NCBI GenBank assembly: GCA_026390015.1
Contig: JAPLGS010000143.1
Span: 86,705-146,990 of the forward strand
Source: Chloroflexota bacterium
GTDB lineage: Bacteria > Chloroflexota > Anaerolineae > Anaerolineales > Villigracilaceae
Direction: 5' to 3'
DNA: 60,286 nt
Shown here: one piece after another, positions 33,025-42,185 of the stretch
Layout: every line of letters starts with the position of its first letter
Numbering within the stretch: position 1 is the first letter of the stretch
The notes under the pieces: model-generated
The model's input: only the letters and a program-made list of their open reading frames with translations
What the model was told of the DNA's origin: nothing
The model's database searches: none
Made by a program: the position numbers and the translations under genes

Positions 33025-34572
33025 ATGCTCCCATCCAACTTGCTCCCCGATTTCCGCGTCCGTCAACGAGACTACTTGCTCGAAATCTCGCGCATGTTGA
33101 CTCAGGAATTAGATCTTGAGAAATTACTGGCGCGTATTTTAAATGTCTCCATTGAAATGCTGGCAGGCCAGGCGGGCATCATCGCGCTCAAACAACCGCA
33201 AGGCTGGCGCGTCTCCGCCGCGCATGGGATCGCTCCGGCATTTATGAGCTACCTCACACCTTTACTGGCAGAAGAAGTTGTCAGCGAATTGGATGTGCGT
33301 GAACTCAACCGCATGTTAAAAGAACTGACTTACACTGCGAGTATGGGATTGCTTAATGGAACAGGCCTGCCCCTCGCCGCACACGGACAAGTCATTGGCG
33401 TGATCTTCATCTTCCGCAATTACGCCGATTTGTTTACACCGAATGACCGCGTGCTTTTACAATCCTTCGCGGATCAGGCCGCGATTGCCGTCTTCAATGC
33501 CCAACTTTATGGGGATGTTTCTTACGAAAAACAACGCCTGGATGCGTTACTTGACTCCGCCGCAGACGGCATTCTTATTCTCAACGCCGAGTTGGTGATC
33601 GAACGCTGTAATGGTGCATTTGAAAAATTATACGGTCTCAGCCGCGATGAAATTGTCGGAAAAAAACATAAAGAGATCGTGCGCTGGCAGAAGGAGCCGC
33701 AAGGCACAACGCTTGAAGAATCAGTTTTAAGCGGATGGCCGCTCACACCCAACGCAACACTTTATGTGGAAGGCGATATCGCAAGACCTCTACCGCCGCA
33801 TCTTCCAGTCGGTATTACTTACGCGCCTTTGCTTTCAAGTGAACATAAATTACGCAATGTATTTGTCAGCGTGCGCGATATTACACACTTCCGCAATGCC
33901 GATGAGATCAAGGCCACTTTTATTTCAATTGTCAGCCATGAACTGCGTACACCGGTCGCGCTTATTAAAGGATATGCGTCCACATTGCGGCGTGATGATG
34001 CGCGCTGGGACAAACGTACCATCAGCGATTCACTGGCCGTCATCGAAGATGAAGCAGATCGTTTATCGAAGATGATCGATGATCTGCTTGACGCGTCGCG
34101 CTTGCAAGCTGGCGGACTGAGTTTGAATCAAGCCGATGTCTCCATCCCCAACCTTGCACACCGTCTGATCGAGCGTTTCGCGGCGCAGTCTCCGAAGCAT
34201 CAACTGGTCGCCGATTTTCCGCAAAACTTTCCAGTTATCATTGGCGATGAAACGCGCATCGAGCAAGTGATTGCAAATCTCGTTTCTAATTCAATTAAAT
34301 ACGCGCCCGCTGGCGAGATCAAGATCAGCGGAAGTGTGCGGCCTGAACAAATTATTATTTGTGTGAGTGATGAAGGCTCTGGCATCGAAGCCAAAGATCT
34401 GCCTCATATTTTTGACCGCTTTTATCGTTCAACGAATGCCGCCAAGCAGACGAAAGGCGCGGGGCTGGGACTTTATCTTGCGCGCGCGATCGTCGAAGCG
34501 CATGGCGGACGCATCTGGGCCGACGCTTCAACTGGTTCTGGCGCGAGGATCTGTTTCTCACTTCCGAGATGA
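33025..34572 (+). CDS. GAF-PAS sensor histidine kinase (cytosolic)
   Basis: 515 residues without membrane segments: GAF (~15-160), PAS (~175-290), HisKA with an intact SHELRTPVALIKGYAS H-box (~305), and HATPase with N-box 'NLVSNSIKYAPAG', G1 'DEGSGIEAKDL', F box 'FDRFYR' and G2 'GAGLGLYLARAIVEAHGG'. No response regulator is adjacent. The GAF/PAS pair may sense a small molecule or redox. The ATG at 33025 opens directly into the first helix (PSNLLPDFRVRQRDYLL). A 54-bp stretch (34078-34131) reappears inverted in the next gene. Confidence 0.92.
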   Translation: MLPSNLLPDFRVRQRDYLLEISRMLTQELDLEKLLARILNVSIEMLAGQAGIIALKQPQGWRVSAAHGIAPAFMSYLTPLLAEEVVSELDVRELNRMLKELTYTASMGLLNGTGLPLAAHGQVIGVIFIFRNYADLFTPNDRVLLQSFADQAAIAVFNAQLYGDVSYEKQRLDALLDSAADGILILNAELVIERCNGAFEKLYGLSRDEIVGKKHKEIVRWQKEPQGTTLEESVLSGWPLTPNATLYVEGDIARPLPPHLPVGITYAPLLSSEHKLRNVFVSVRDITHFRNADEIKATFISIVSHELRTPVALIKGYASTLRRDDARWDKRTISDSLAVIEDEADRLSKMIDDLLDASRLQAGGLSLNQADVSIPNLAHRLIERFAAQSPKHQLVADFPQNFPVIIGDETRIEQVIANLVSNSIKYAPAGEIKISGSVRPEQIIICVSDEGSGIEAKDLPHIFDRFYRSTNAAKQTKGAGLGLYLARAIVEAHGGRIWADASTGSGARICFSLPR

Positions 34573-34575
34573 TCC

Positions 34576-34594
34576 AGACCTGACAGGTCTTTTC
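34576..34594 (+). terminator. Possible weak terminator after the histidine kinase
   Basis: Palindrome AGACCTG-A-CAGGTCT followed by TTTTC. The stem is short and without a natural loop, so termination would be modest. Confidence 0.4.
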
Positions 34595-34639
34595 AAATGG
34601 TAAAATAACGTATCTTTATTTAGTAAGAAGGAAAATCAA

Positions 34640-36422
34640 ATGGCAAATGCAATTCCCCCACGAAGTAAAGTAAACAAGAAATTAACCTGGAATGCCGAGA
34701 GCCTTTTCACATCTGCCAGGGCCTGGGATACGGAAGTCAATAAGATCATCGCCGACATTCCTGTTGATTCAAACTCAGTCCGCCAGCTTGCAAGCGCGAC
34801 GCGTCAAGCAGATCATCTTGCGCGCGTCTCGCGCATTCATGTACGCGGGTTTCTCTCATGCGGTGGATACCACCAACCAACAATCCGCGGGCATGAGCGG
34901 CAAAGCTGGCGGCATGTTTGGGCAGGTCTTTGCCGCAGTCGCTTTTCTAAATCCTGAGCTGCTCACGATCGGAAAAATAAAACTTGATGAATGGATGGAG
35001 CAGAATCCCAGACTGGCAGTTCAACGCCATAATATTGAGAATCTGTTCCGCAAACAGGCGCACGTCCGCTCTGGCGAAGTGGAAGAAATCATCGGCATGT
35101 TGGCTGACCCGTTTCAAGGAGCTTCAACTTCCTCGAGCATGTTGACTAACGCTGATTTTAAATTTAATCCAGCCAAAGACAGCAAGGGCAAAAAGATCGA
35201 AGTGACGCAGAGCAACTTCCACACCGCTTTGATGGAACATCCTGATCGTAAGGTGCGCCAGAGCGCCTTCGAAAGTTACATGGACAAGCATCTGGAATTC
35301 AAGAACACGCTGGCGGCCAATCTCACCACATCCATCAAAGCCAATGTGTTCAACATGCGCGCCCGCAAACATGAAAATACATTGGCCGCGTCATTGTTCG
35401 ACCTGAATATTCCCACAGATGTTTTCTATAACCTGATCGATACCTTCAAGAAAAAACTGCCCGTCTGGCATCGCTATTTTGAAATTCGCCGCAAGGCATT
35501 GAAGTTGCGAGATGTCAACTATTACGATATGTGGGCGCCCATCGCAAAAAAGAAAGTCAACATCTCCTACGAAAAAGCAGTGGAGTTGATCTGCGACAGC
35601 CTCGCGCCAATGGGCAAGGAATATACTGATACCATTCGGCGCGGCGCACTCAAGGAACGCTGGGTCGATATGCAGCCGAATCAAGGCAAGCAGAACGGCG
35701 CGTTCTCATGGGGCGCGCCCGGCACACATCCATTTATTATGATGTCCTACACCGATGAAGTAGGCAGCATGAGCACACTGGCGCATGAACTCGGTCACTC
35801 GATGCACTCCTATCTCACATGGAAAAACCAGCCGCTCGCGTATGCTGAATATTCGCTGTTCGTGGCAGAGGTCGCATCTAATTTCCATCAAGCCATGATG
35901 CGCGGACATTTACTCAACACGGTCAAAGATAAAAACTTCCAGATCGCGTTGATCGAAGAAGCGGTGGGCGGCAACTTCTTTAGATATTTCTTTCAGATGC
36001 CGACTCTGGCACGCTTCGAATTGGAGATTCACAAACAAGTGGAACGCGGCGAATCACTGACAGCCGATTCAATGATGGAGCTGATGGCTGATCTGTTTAG
36101 CGAGGGATTTGGCCCCAGGGTGAAAGTAGATCGTCCGCGCGTTGGAATGGTTTGGTCCACCTTTGGGCATCTCTTCCAGGATTATTACGTGTACGCGTAT
36201 GCGACTGGCATCTCCGGTGCGCACGCGCTCTCTGGCAGAATCCTGCGTGCCGAGCCGAATGCTGTCGAAGATTATCTCGGCTTTCTTAAATCAGGCTCAT
36301 CCGCCTATCCATTGGATGTGCTCAAGAAAGCCGGCGTTGATCTGACCACGCCCAAAGCTGTTGAAGAAACCTTCGCTGTGCTGGAAGGCTATATTGATCG
36401 GCTGGAAGAATTGGTCGGGTAA
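34640..36422 (+). CDS. pepF: M3B oligoendopeptidase F-like metallopeptidase with frameshift near the N-terminus
   Basis: The gene begins at ATG 34640 (site AAGGAA) with ANAIPPRSKVNKKLTWNAES, the normal PepF N-terminus. It then changes frame: after ~45 codons the correct frame resumes at 'RAFMYAGFSHAVDTTNQQSAG' and continues to 36422. That frame also reads upstream to 34692, but the residues before RAFMYAGF are not PepF-like. The catalytic motif HELGHSMHS and the downstream Glu region are intact. Between the two frames lies a 54-bp perfect inverted copy (34764-34817) of the kinase gene next door, and ~20 codons appear missing. PepF cleaves short peptides in the cytosol. As written it is probably inactive unless the junction is an assembly artefact. 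Confidence 0.85.
34764..34817. repeat. 54-bp inverted copy of histidine-kinase sequence (source 34078-34131)
   Basis: The 54 bases are the exact reverse complement of 34078-34131, located 632 bp away in the previous gene. The two loci share GACAT just outside one edge, a possible microhomology. The segment sits exactly where the reading frame of pepF breaks. Confidence 0.9.
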
Positions 36423-36477
36423 AGAACGCCCTCTTCGCAACAACATAAATTAAAATCAAGAAATTGGAAAATCATAA

Positions 36478-37839
36478 ATGCCACAAACTCAAATCTCATG
36501 TCCTCGCTGTAGACAGATCATCCCGGCCAACGTTGAACAATTATTCGACGTCACTCACGAACCCGCATCCAAACAACGCTTGCTAAGCGGACAGTCGAAT
36601 CATGCGCGCTGTCAATATTGCGGATATGAAGGCCGCATTCCAACTCCCGTTGTATACCATGACAACGAAAAGGAATTGCTGTTAACCTTCTTCCCGATGG
36701 AATTGGGAATGCCCATCAACGAGCAGGAAAAAATGATTGGCCCAATGATCAGACAGGTCATGGAACGTCTGCCGTCAGAAAAACGCAAAGGCTATCTCCT
36801 CAACCCGCGAGCCAACCTGACGTACGAATCGATGATGGAAACTATTTTGAATAAGGATGGCATTTCATCCGAGATGATCAAAACCCAACAGGAACGTGTT
36901 CAACTTGTCGAACGTTTACTCAAAGTGACCACTCCGGATGTGCGCTCTGAGATGATCAAGCAGAACGAGAAGATCATCGATGAACAATTCTTTGGGTTGT
37001 TCAGCCGCATCGCGCAAAACGCCATGCAAGGCGGGCAGGAACCGATCGCGCGCGCGTTGATCGAATTGCAGAAACAACTTTTGGAAGAGACGGCGTTTGG
37101 CCGCCAGCTTAAGGAATCTGTCGGAGAAATAGAAGCAGCTACAAAGATATTACAAGATGCGGGGCAAAGTCTCAATCGCGAAAAGCTGCTCGACTTCGTC
37201 CTCGAAGCTCAGAATGATGCCCGTATCCGCGCGTATGTTCAACTGGCGCGCGGCGGTATGGATTATGTCTTCTTTCAAAATCTGACTGAAAAGATAGATA
37301 AGATTTCAGGCGATGAGAAGATTCGCCTCGAATCTATTCGCGAGAAATTATTGGGGTTCGTTGCCGAGATCGATAAACAATTGGAAGCGCGTTTCAAACA
37401 GGCAACGGATTTTGTTGAATCATTACTCACACATGATGACGTGGAGAAAATGACCCGCGAAAATATTGAAGGCTTTACCCAGGATTCTGTGGAAGTGGTT
37501 AATCAACTTTTGCGTCAGGCTTCCGAAAAGAATGATTACACACGCATGGGCAAGCTCCAGAAAATGGCGCAGGTTCTGCAGGAAGCCAGCGCGCCCCCGC
37601 CTGAAGTGGCTTTCATCGAACTGTTGATCCAGGCACCTGATGACGAGGCCGTTGAGAAGATGCTCGCGGATAACGACGCCGTGATCACTGACCAATTTCT
37701 CGAAGCCTTAAGCGGCCTCGCCACTCAAATGGACTCGCAAGCCTCACAGGGAAACCCTGAAGCGCAAGCGCTTTCGCAAAGACTTGGTGAAGTTTTTAAG
37801 ATCACGCTAAAGTATTCCATGAAAAAGAAAATGAAATAA
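36478..37839 (+). CDS. CpXC-domain protein
   Basis: 453 residues. The N-terminal CpXC domain (PF14353) has two Cys pairs: SCPRCRQ (residues ~8-11) and CQYCGYEG (~46-49), probably a zinc ribbon, then 'LLLTFFPMELGMPINEQEKMIG'. The rest is a long, highly charged helical region (~100-450) with several ~30-residue coiled-coil-like stretches and no known catalytic motif. Function of the family is unknown; it occurs widely in Chloroflexota and other bacteria. It stands alone between pepF and a palindromic terminator. Confidence 0.87.
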   Translation: MPQTQISCPRCRQIIPANVEQLFDVTHEPASKQRLLSGQSNHARCQYCGYEGRIPTPVVYHDNEKELLLTFFPMELGMPINEQEKMIGPMIRQVMERLPSEKRKGYLLNPRANLTYESMMETILNKDGISSEMIKTQQERVQLVERLLKVTTPDVRSEMIKQNEKIIDEQFFGLFSRIAQNAMQGGQEPIARALIELQKQLLEETAFGRQLKESVGEIEAATKILQDAGQSLNREKLLDFVLEAQNDARIRAYVQLARGGMDYVFFQNLTEKIDKISGDEKIRLESIREKLLGFVAEIDKQLEARFKQATDFVESLLTHDDVEKMTRENIEGFTQDSVEVVNQLLRQASEKNDYTRMGKLQKMAQVLQEASAPPPEVAFIELLIQAPDDEAVEKMLADNDAVITDQFLEALSGLATQMDSQASQGNPEAQALSQRLGEVFKITLKYSMKKKMK

Positions 37840-37851
37840 AAATTTCAACGA

Positions 37852-37884
37852 AGTTTGGCGCTGGTCTCAGACCAGCGCCAAACT
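37852..37884 (+). terminator. Long perfect palindrome, possible terminator
   Basis: 16-bp perfect stem AGTTTGGCGCTGGTCT and its complement around a single central C. There is no T-run after it, so it may be a processing or repeat-type hairpin rather than an efficient terminator. Confidence 0.55.
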
Positions 37885-37939
37885 GTAACGGGATAAATGT
37901 CGCTAACCTTTGAAAGAAAGTTTGGATATAAAAAAATCT

Positions 37940-38863
37940 ATGATACCAAATTCTACAAACCGCTCAGCACTTACACGCTTCGCATGGTTATCCATTGGCG
38001 CGGCAGTTCTCACCATTGCGCTCAAGTCAATTGCATACCTGCTGACAGGTTCAGTGGGTCTGCTTTCAGATGCGCTAGAATCATTGGTCAATCTGGTTGG
38101 GGCTTTGATGGCGCTGGCAATGCTTATCGTCGCTGCGCGCCCAGTGGATGAAGAGCATGCATACGGGCACAGCAAAGCTGAATACTTTTCCAGCGGTGTC
38201 GAAGGGACATTGATCCTGGTGGCCGCTGTCAGTATTATCGTGGCTGCCTTGCCACGGCTGATTACGCCGAAACCGCTTGAACAGATCGGGGTGGGATTGG
38301 CCGTTTCAGTTGGTGCTTCTCTGGTCAACTTAATTGTTGCGCTCATCATTCGGCGGGCGGGCAAACTCCATAATTCCATTACGCTTGAAGCCAACTCAAA
38401 TCATTTGATGACAGATGTATGGACTTCGGTGGGTGTGATTACCGGAGTTGGTATGGTGACACTTACTGGCTGGCAGCGATTGGACCCGATCGTGGCGATG
38501 CTCGTCGCCGCCAACATCATCTGGACAGGGTTTGGCATCGTTCGTAAATCTGTATTGGGATTGATGGATACTGCATTGTCGCTTGACGAGCAGAAATTAA
38601 TTCAAAAAGTGTTGGAACCTCATAGGCAAGGTGGAGTGGAATTCCATGCACTTCGTACCCGTCAATCTGGAGCGCGGCAGTTTGTGTCATTTCATGTGAT
38701 CGTCCCCGGCAGATGGACCGTTCAGCGTGGGCATCAATTATTGGAAAAAATAGAAGCCGACATTCGTGACGCACTCCCAATCGTTACTGTGTTTACACAT
38801 TTAGAATCGCTCAACGACCCCGCTTCATGGGATGATACAAATTTGGATCGCAAAGATAAATGA
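37940..38863 (+). CDS. Cation diffusion facilitator (CDF) family transporter
   Basis: About 307 residues with six helices and a C-terminal cytosolic domain. Metal-site motifs are LLSDALESLVN in helix 2 and 'HAYGHSKAEYFSS' between helices 2 and 3, then 'NHLMTDVWTS' in helix 5, giving the Asp/His set. Family members export Zn2+, Fe2+, Co2+ or Mn2+ by proton exchange. I prefer ATG 37940, but a TTG at 37910 would add ten residues and cannot be ruled out. A long hairpin follows immediately after the stop. Confidence 0.87.
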   Translation: MIPNSTNRSALTRFAWLSIGAAVLTIALKSIAYLLTGSVGLLSDALESLVNLVGALMALAMLIVAARPVDEEHAYGHSKAEYFSSGVEGTLILVAAVSIIVAALPRLITPKPLEQIGVGLAVSVGASLVNLIVALIIRRAGKLHNSITLEANSNHLMTDVWTSVGVITGVGMVTLTGWQRLDPIVAMLVAANIIWTGFGIVRKSVLGLMDTALSLDEQKLIQKVLEPHRQGGVEFHALRTRQSGARQFVSFHVIVPGRWTVQRGHQLLEKIEADIRDALPIVTVFTHLESLNDPASWDDTNLDRKDK

Positions 38864-38903
38864 ACAAAATCGGGGCTGGTTTCAGACCAGTCCCGATTTT
38901 GTT
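38863..38903. terminator. Bidirectional terminator between CDF and PIG-L genes
   Basis: An 18-bp stem (AACAAAATCGGGGCTGGT and its complement with one G-T pair) and a 5-base loop. It has an A-run before and T-run after, and it separates two convergent genes. Confidence 0.85.
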
Positions 38904-39713
38904 CTATCTTAATCCTTCGAACAAATCCGTCTCCGCTTTTCTGCCCCCATTGACCAAACTGAACGCCCGATAAAAAGTCCCTTGCATGGCGAGGACCGAG
39001 GCCGCGGATCCTTCCGGCATTTCAGCCAACGCGCCTATAGTGGATAATTGACTCTTATGGCATTGAATAGCCTTCCACGCGGCGCTGCAATACTCTGTCA
39101 TTTCAATGCGAGTTGTGATCATCCATTCCTTCCAGGGAAATTCTTCGCGAATCTGGTCATCTACTGGGAAGGTCATATCGTCCATGAACGGCGCGATGAG
39201 GTTGATGAAATTTTCGCCATCCACCATGTAATAAAGTTTTGAAACACGATGCGCGGGAAGATTTTCTGAATCTTTATAGCTTGAGTCTGCGGCGCAGATG
39301 ATGGCGGCGGAAGTGAATTGGCCCACGGCGATGTGATCGGGGTGGCCGTAATTTCCATCGGGAGGAAAAGTCACAACAACCTGCGGCTTGATTCGGCGGA
39401 TGTGGGTGACGATTTTGCTGATGGCTTCGGCGTGATCGGCTTTGTCCACGTCGCCGTCTATGTAATTGAGAAAACTCAACGATTTCATGCCGAGTTCTTT
39501 GATCGCGTTCTTCAATTCAACCGTGCGGATTTGACCGAGAATGCTCAATCCCGGATTCTGCTCCTCGGGACCGAACCAGCCTCTCTCGCCGCGTGAAGCG
39601 CAGACGAGGTGGGTGTCTACTCCTTCTGTAGAATACTTTGCCAGTGTTCCGCCCATGCCCATTGATTCGTCATCAGGATGTGCAAAAACTGCGAGGAGTT
39701 TTAAGACATCCAT
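38904..39713 (-). CDS. PIG-L family deacetylase (GlcNAc-type)
   Basis: 269 residues. The zinc-binding AHPDDE at residues ~11-16 and HPDH near 135 define the LmbE/PIG-L family, which removes acetyl from N-acetylglucosaminyl conjugates such as those in mycothiol, bacillithiol or lipid precursors. 'VCASRGERGWFG' and 'TFPPDGNYGHPDH' are characteristic. Cytosolic, no signal peptide. The product is followed 28 bases upstream by the PNPOx-like gene on the same strand. The exact substrate is unknown. Confidence 0.9.
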   Translation of the reverse strand: MDVLKLLAVFAHPDDESMGMGGTLAKYSTEGVDTHLVCASRGERGWFGPEEQNPGLSILGQIRTVELKNAIKELGMKSLSFLNYIDGDVDKADHAEAISKIVTHIRRIKPQVVVTFPPDGNYGHPDHIAVGQFTSAAIICAADSSYKDSENLPAHRVSKLYYMVDGENFINLIAPFMDDMTFPVDDQIREEFPWKEWMITTRIEMTEYCSAAWKAIQCHKSQLSTIGALAEMPEGSAASVLAMQGTFYRAFSLVNGGRKAETDLFEGLR

Positions 39714-39741
39714 ATTGACTCCAAAAACCAGATTTTTGAAA

Positions 39742-40215
39742 TTAAAGACTCGAAACCTTTAGGAGGGTTTCGGGCGAGATGTTATATCCCTTCGCAAGAC
39801 CCGCGACGAAACGTCCGCCTTTTGGATTGATCCGCCACAAACCAAAATCTTCAAGTTTGAACAAGGATTCTGATTCTGGAAAGCGTTCGATATACATTTT
39901 TTTGATTGGGGTAAAGCCTGGTTCGCCGTTTTGCATGAGCTCGGCCGAACCACGGATGGAAACTCGGCCAAGCGATTGGGGGTTGGTGCGACCGTCATCG
40001 GATTCAGTAATCAACAAGTCCATGCGTTTATTTTTTTGCAGATCCATGAAAAGTGGCATAAGGCGGCTGCCGAAAATATGAAATGTGGAAAAATCTTGCG
40101 TGACCACAAATTCAACCATGGATACATGCGGGGCTTCATCACGCAGTGTGCCAAGTGCGGCAATACGGGTGTTACGAATGATCTGGGCTAACAATTTTTC
40201 TGATTGAATATCCAT
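39742..40215 (-). CDS. Pyridoxamine 5'-phosphate oxidase-like split-barrel protein
   Basis: 157 residues. The N-terminal 'RIAALGTLRDEAPHVSMVEFVV' strand pattern and 'RVSIRGSAELM' are typical of the PNPOx-like/HugZ-type barrel that binds FMN or heme. The C-terminal 'DFGLWRINPKGGRFVAGLAKGYNI' (in parts) resembles the DUF2470-adjacent end of heme-utilisation proteins, with 'GGRFVAGLAKGY' conserved. A role in heme or oxidised-flavin metabolism is likely. It lies between the PIG-L gene and the FHA regulator on the same strand, with only 5 bases to the latter. Confidence 0.83.
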   Translation of the reverse strand: MDIQSEKLLAQIIRNTRIAALGTLRDEAPHVSMVEFVVTQDFSTFHIFGSRLMPLFMDLQKNKRMDLLITESDDGRTNPQSLGRVSIRGSAELMQNGEPGFTPIKKMYIERFPESESLFKLEDFGLWRINPKGGRFVAGLAKGYNISPETLLKVSSL

Positions 40216-40220
40216 GTTTG

Positions 40221-40877
40221 CTATTCACCATTTGGAGGATTTGTCAGACGAATACCATGACCACGTACTGTGTTGATAAATTGATGAGTTGGATCAAGCG
40301 CCGCGAGACGGTCGCGCAGGCGGCGGATGAGTGCATCCAAAGCCTGATCAGACACGCCTGCCATTTGATCCTCGCCCCAGACCATACTGACAATGTCGCT
40401 TCGGCTAATAACCTGACCTTGATGTTCGTACAACATCCATAACAATTTGAATTGCTGGGCTGAGAGCGGAGGTACAACTTGCTGTTGGTTGACCCATACT
40501 TGTCTCGATTTTTGATCCATTAGCAAACGGCCGGAACGCAAGCCGCCTTCAGCAAGCGGCATGGTGGCATCTGATGTCAGGAAAAGGAATTGTTGTGCAA
40601 GCGCGATGCCAAGCAGATCGCCATCCTGCAACATAATGGGCGTGGTTAATTCTGTCCCATTGTGATTGGTGCCGTTTTTGCTTCCAAGATCTTCAATCGT
40701 CACGCCCTCGGCTGTAGGAGTGACGCGCGCATGGAAGCGCGAGACCTGGCGGTCTTGAACATGTATCTCGCAGGTGGGATCTCGGCCGACCATTAATGTA
40801 TGGCTTAGTGACCATCGTTGTCCCTTTAGCGGACCGTCCTGCGCAACAAGGATGGGGTACTCTTCTTCGTGTTTCAT
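40221..40877 (-). CDS. FHA domain fused to OmpR-type winged-helix regulator
   Basis: About 218 residues: an FHA domain (~10-100; 'MVGRDPTCEIHVQDRQVSRFHARV', 'EDLGSKNGTNHNG') and a C-terminal Trans_reg_C winged helix (~120-210; 'LSAQQFKLLWMLYEHQGQVISRSDIV', 'QALDALIRRLRDRL'). FHA domains bind phosphothreonine, so DNA binding may be controlled by Ser/Thr phosphorylation. A divergent Ser/Thr kinase gene lies just 295 bases away. ATG 40877 with GAGGAATTTT before it is chosen over 40889. It resembles EmbR-like regulators in reverse domain order. Confidence 0.87.
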   Translation of the reverse strand: MKHEEEYPILVAQDGPLKGQRWSLSHTLMVGRDPTCEIHVQDRQVSRFHARVTPTAEGVTIEDLGSKNGTNHNGTELTTPIMLQDGDLLGIALAQQFLFLTSDATMPLAEGGLRSGRLLMDQKSRQVWVNQQQVVPPLSAQQFKLLWMLYEHQGQVISRSDIVSMVWGEDQMAGVSDQALDALIRRLRDRLAALDPTHQFINTVRGHGIRLTNPPNGE

Positions 40878-41172
40878 AAAATTCCTCAACTATTGCTTTT
40901 AGAAAAAATATTTCAGTAAAGATCATGTCACTTGACAATTTATCGCAGGTGACGGGAAGAACTTTCTCGTAATGGTGTAATGATAATTATATACTCTATA
41001 AGACTAAAGACGTTTATAATATAGCAGAAAAGTGGCATTCTGTGCATATCAAGCTCGTGTTTTTTTGGTCTTGATATATTTCTGCAAGTGATACACGCCG
41101 AAAACATCACTTCATTGAAGACCTTACATGTAATTGCCCAGGGAATCCACTTTCAGGCCACAAGGAGAAGAT
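40878..41172. promoter_or_regulatory. Divergent control region between FHA regulator and Ser/Thr kinase
   Basis: 295 non-coding bases, AT-rich. A TTGACA lies at 40934-40939 on the plus strand, TATAAT-like clusters near 40985-41027, and an 8-bp inverted repeat ATATCAAG/CTTGATAT at about 41045-41078 around a T-rich spacer. No gene or RNA structure was recognised. Confidence 0.45.
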
Positions 41173-42159
41173 TTGCCCCAACCATTGAAGAATGGGGAGA
41201 TTCTGCGTGACCGCTATAAGATCCGTGAACTGATCGGACAGGGCGGCACCGGCAGTATATACCTTGCAGATGATATCCGTCTGGAAGGTCGTTTGTGCGC
41301 GCTCAAGGAAGTAGAGCACAATCAGGCACTCCCACCTCAAGTCTTTAAACAGGCGCGCGAACAATTTTTTCGCGAGGCTTCTGTTCTTGCGCGTCTCGAT
41401 CATCCCAACCTGCCCAAAGTCTCAGATTTCTTTTCGGATGGGCCGCGTGATTATCTCGTGATGGATTATGTTCCAGGCAAAGACTTGCGCGAACGCATGC
41501 TGCAGGCACGTCGTGATAAAACCTTCCTGTTAGAAGCTGAAGTGATTCAATGGGCTGTACAAATTGCAGACGCTTTGAACTATCTTCACCATCAAGATCC
41601 ATCCATTATTCATCGCGATATCAAACCAAGCAACCTCAAGATCACACCAAGCGGAGTGATCAAACTGGTGGACTTCGGCCTCGTCAAAATCCTTGCTCCA
41701 GATGAAGTCACGATCACGATCATCCAGGGGCAGGGCACGGCAATTTATACCCCATTGGAGCAATATGGTGGTGATGACGCTCATACAGAAGCGCGGGCTG
41801 ATATCTTCTCCTTTGGAGCAACTCTCTATCACCTGCTGACGAACGAGCCTCCCACTGAAGCACGCAAACGCTTCCTCGACACCCGCAGCCTGACTCGGCC
41901 TCGAGAAATTAATCCAGGCATTAGCATTCAAGTAGAAAAAGCAATCCAGTGGGCAATGTCATTGCATCCGGATGAGCGCCCGAGGGATGTGCTTGAATTT
42001 CGTGATGCATTGATCGGCAGGCATGAATCCCCCGAGCGCATAGAGAAACGAACCAGTTTCGATGCTCCAACAATCTCCATTTTTCCGCAGGAACAGATCG
42101 CCGGCTACATTGGATTAGTATTATTCTTGATCGGGCTTGTGGCTACGCTTGTGAGATGA
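41173..42159 (+). CDS. Ser/Thr protein kinase with C-terminal membrane anchor
   Basis: About 328 residues. The Hanks-type domain has glycine loop IGQGGTGSIYLA, Lys in ALKEV, catalytic HRDIKPSN and metal-binding DFGLVK, with 'TPLEQYGG' in the activation segment; all catalytic residues are present. A single C-terminal helix (YIGLVLFLIGLVATLV) anchors it with the kinase in the cytosol and no outside sensor domain. I choose TTG 41173, six bases after AAGGAG, rather than TTG 41134. It may phosphorylate the FHA regulator encoded divergently; this is inference. Confidence 0.9.
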   Translation: MPQPLKNGEILRDRYKIRELIGQGGTGSIYLADDIRLEGRLCALKEVEHNQALPPQVFKQAREQFFREASVLARLDHPNLPKVSDFFSDGPRDYLVMDYVPGKDLRERMLQARRDKTFLLEAEVIQWAVQIADALNYLHHQDPSIIHRDIKPSNLKITPSGVIKLVDFGLVKILAPDEVTITIIQGQGTAIYTPLEQYGGDDAHTEARADIFSFGATLYHLLTNEPPTEARKRFLDTRSLTRPREINPGISIQVEKAIQWAMSLHPDERPRDVLEFRDALIGRHESPERIEKRTSFDAPTISIFPQEQIAGYIGLVLFLIGLVATLVR

Positions 42160-42166
42160 AAAATTG

Positions 42167-42183
42167 GATTGCAGCCTGCAATC
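42167..42183. terminator. Short hairpin between convergent kinase and ttuA
   Basis: GATTGCA-GCC-TGCAATC, a 7-bp perfect stem with three-base loop, preceded by AAAAATT and followed by TGTTATT. Weak but correctly placed for both genes. Confidence 0.4.
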
Positions 42184-42185
42184 TG

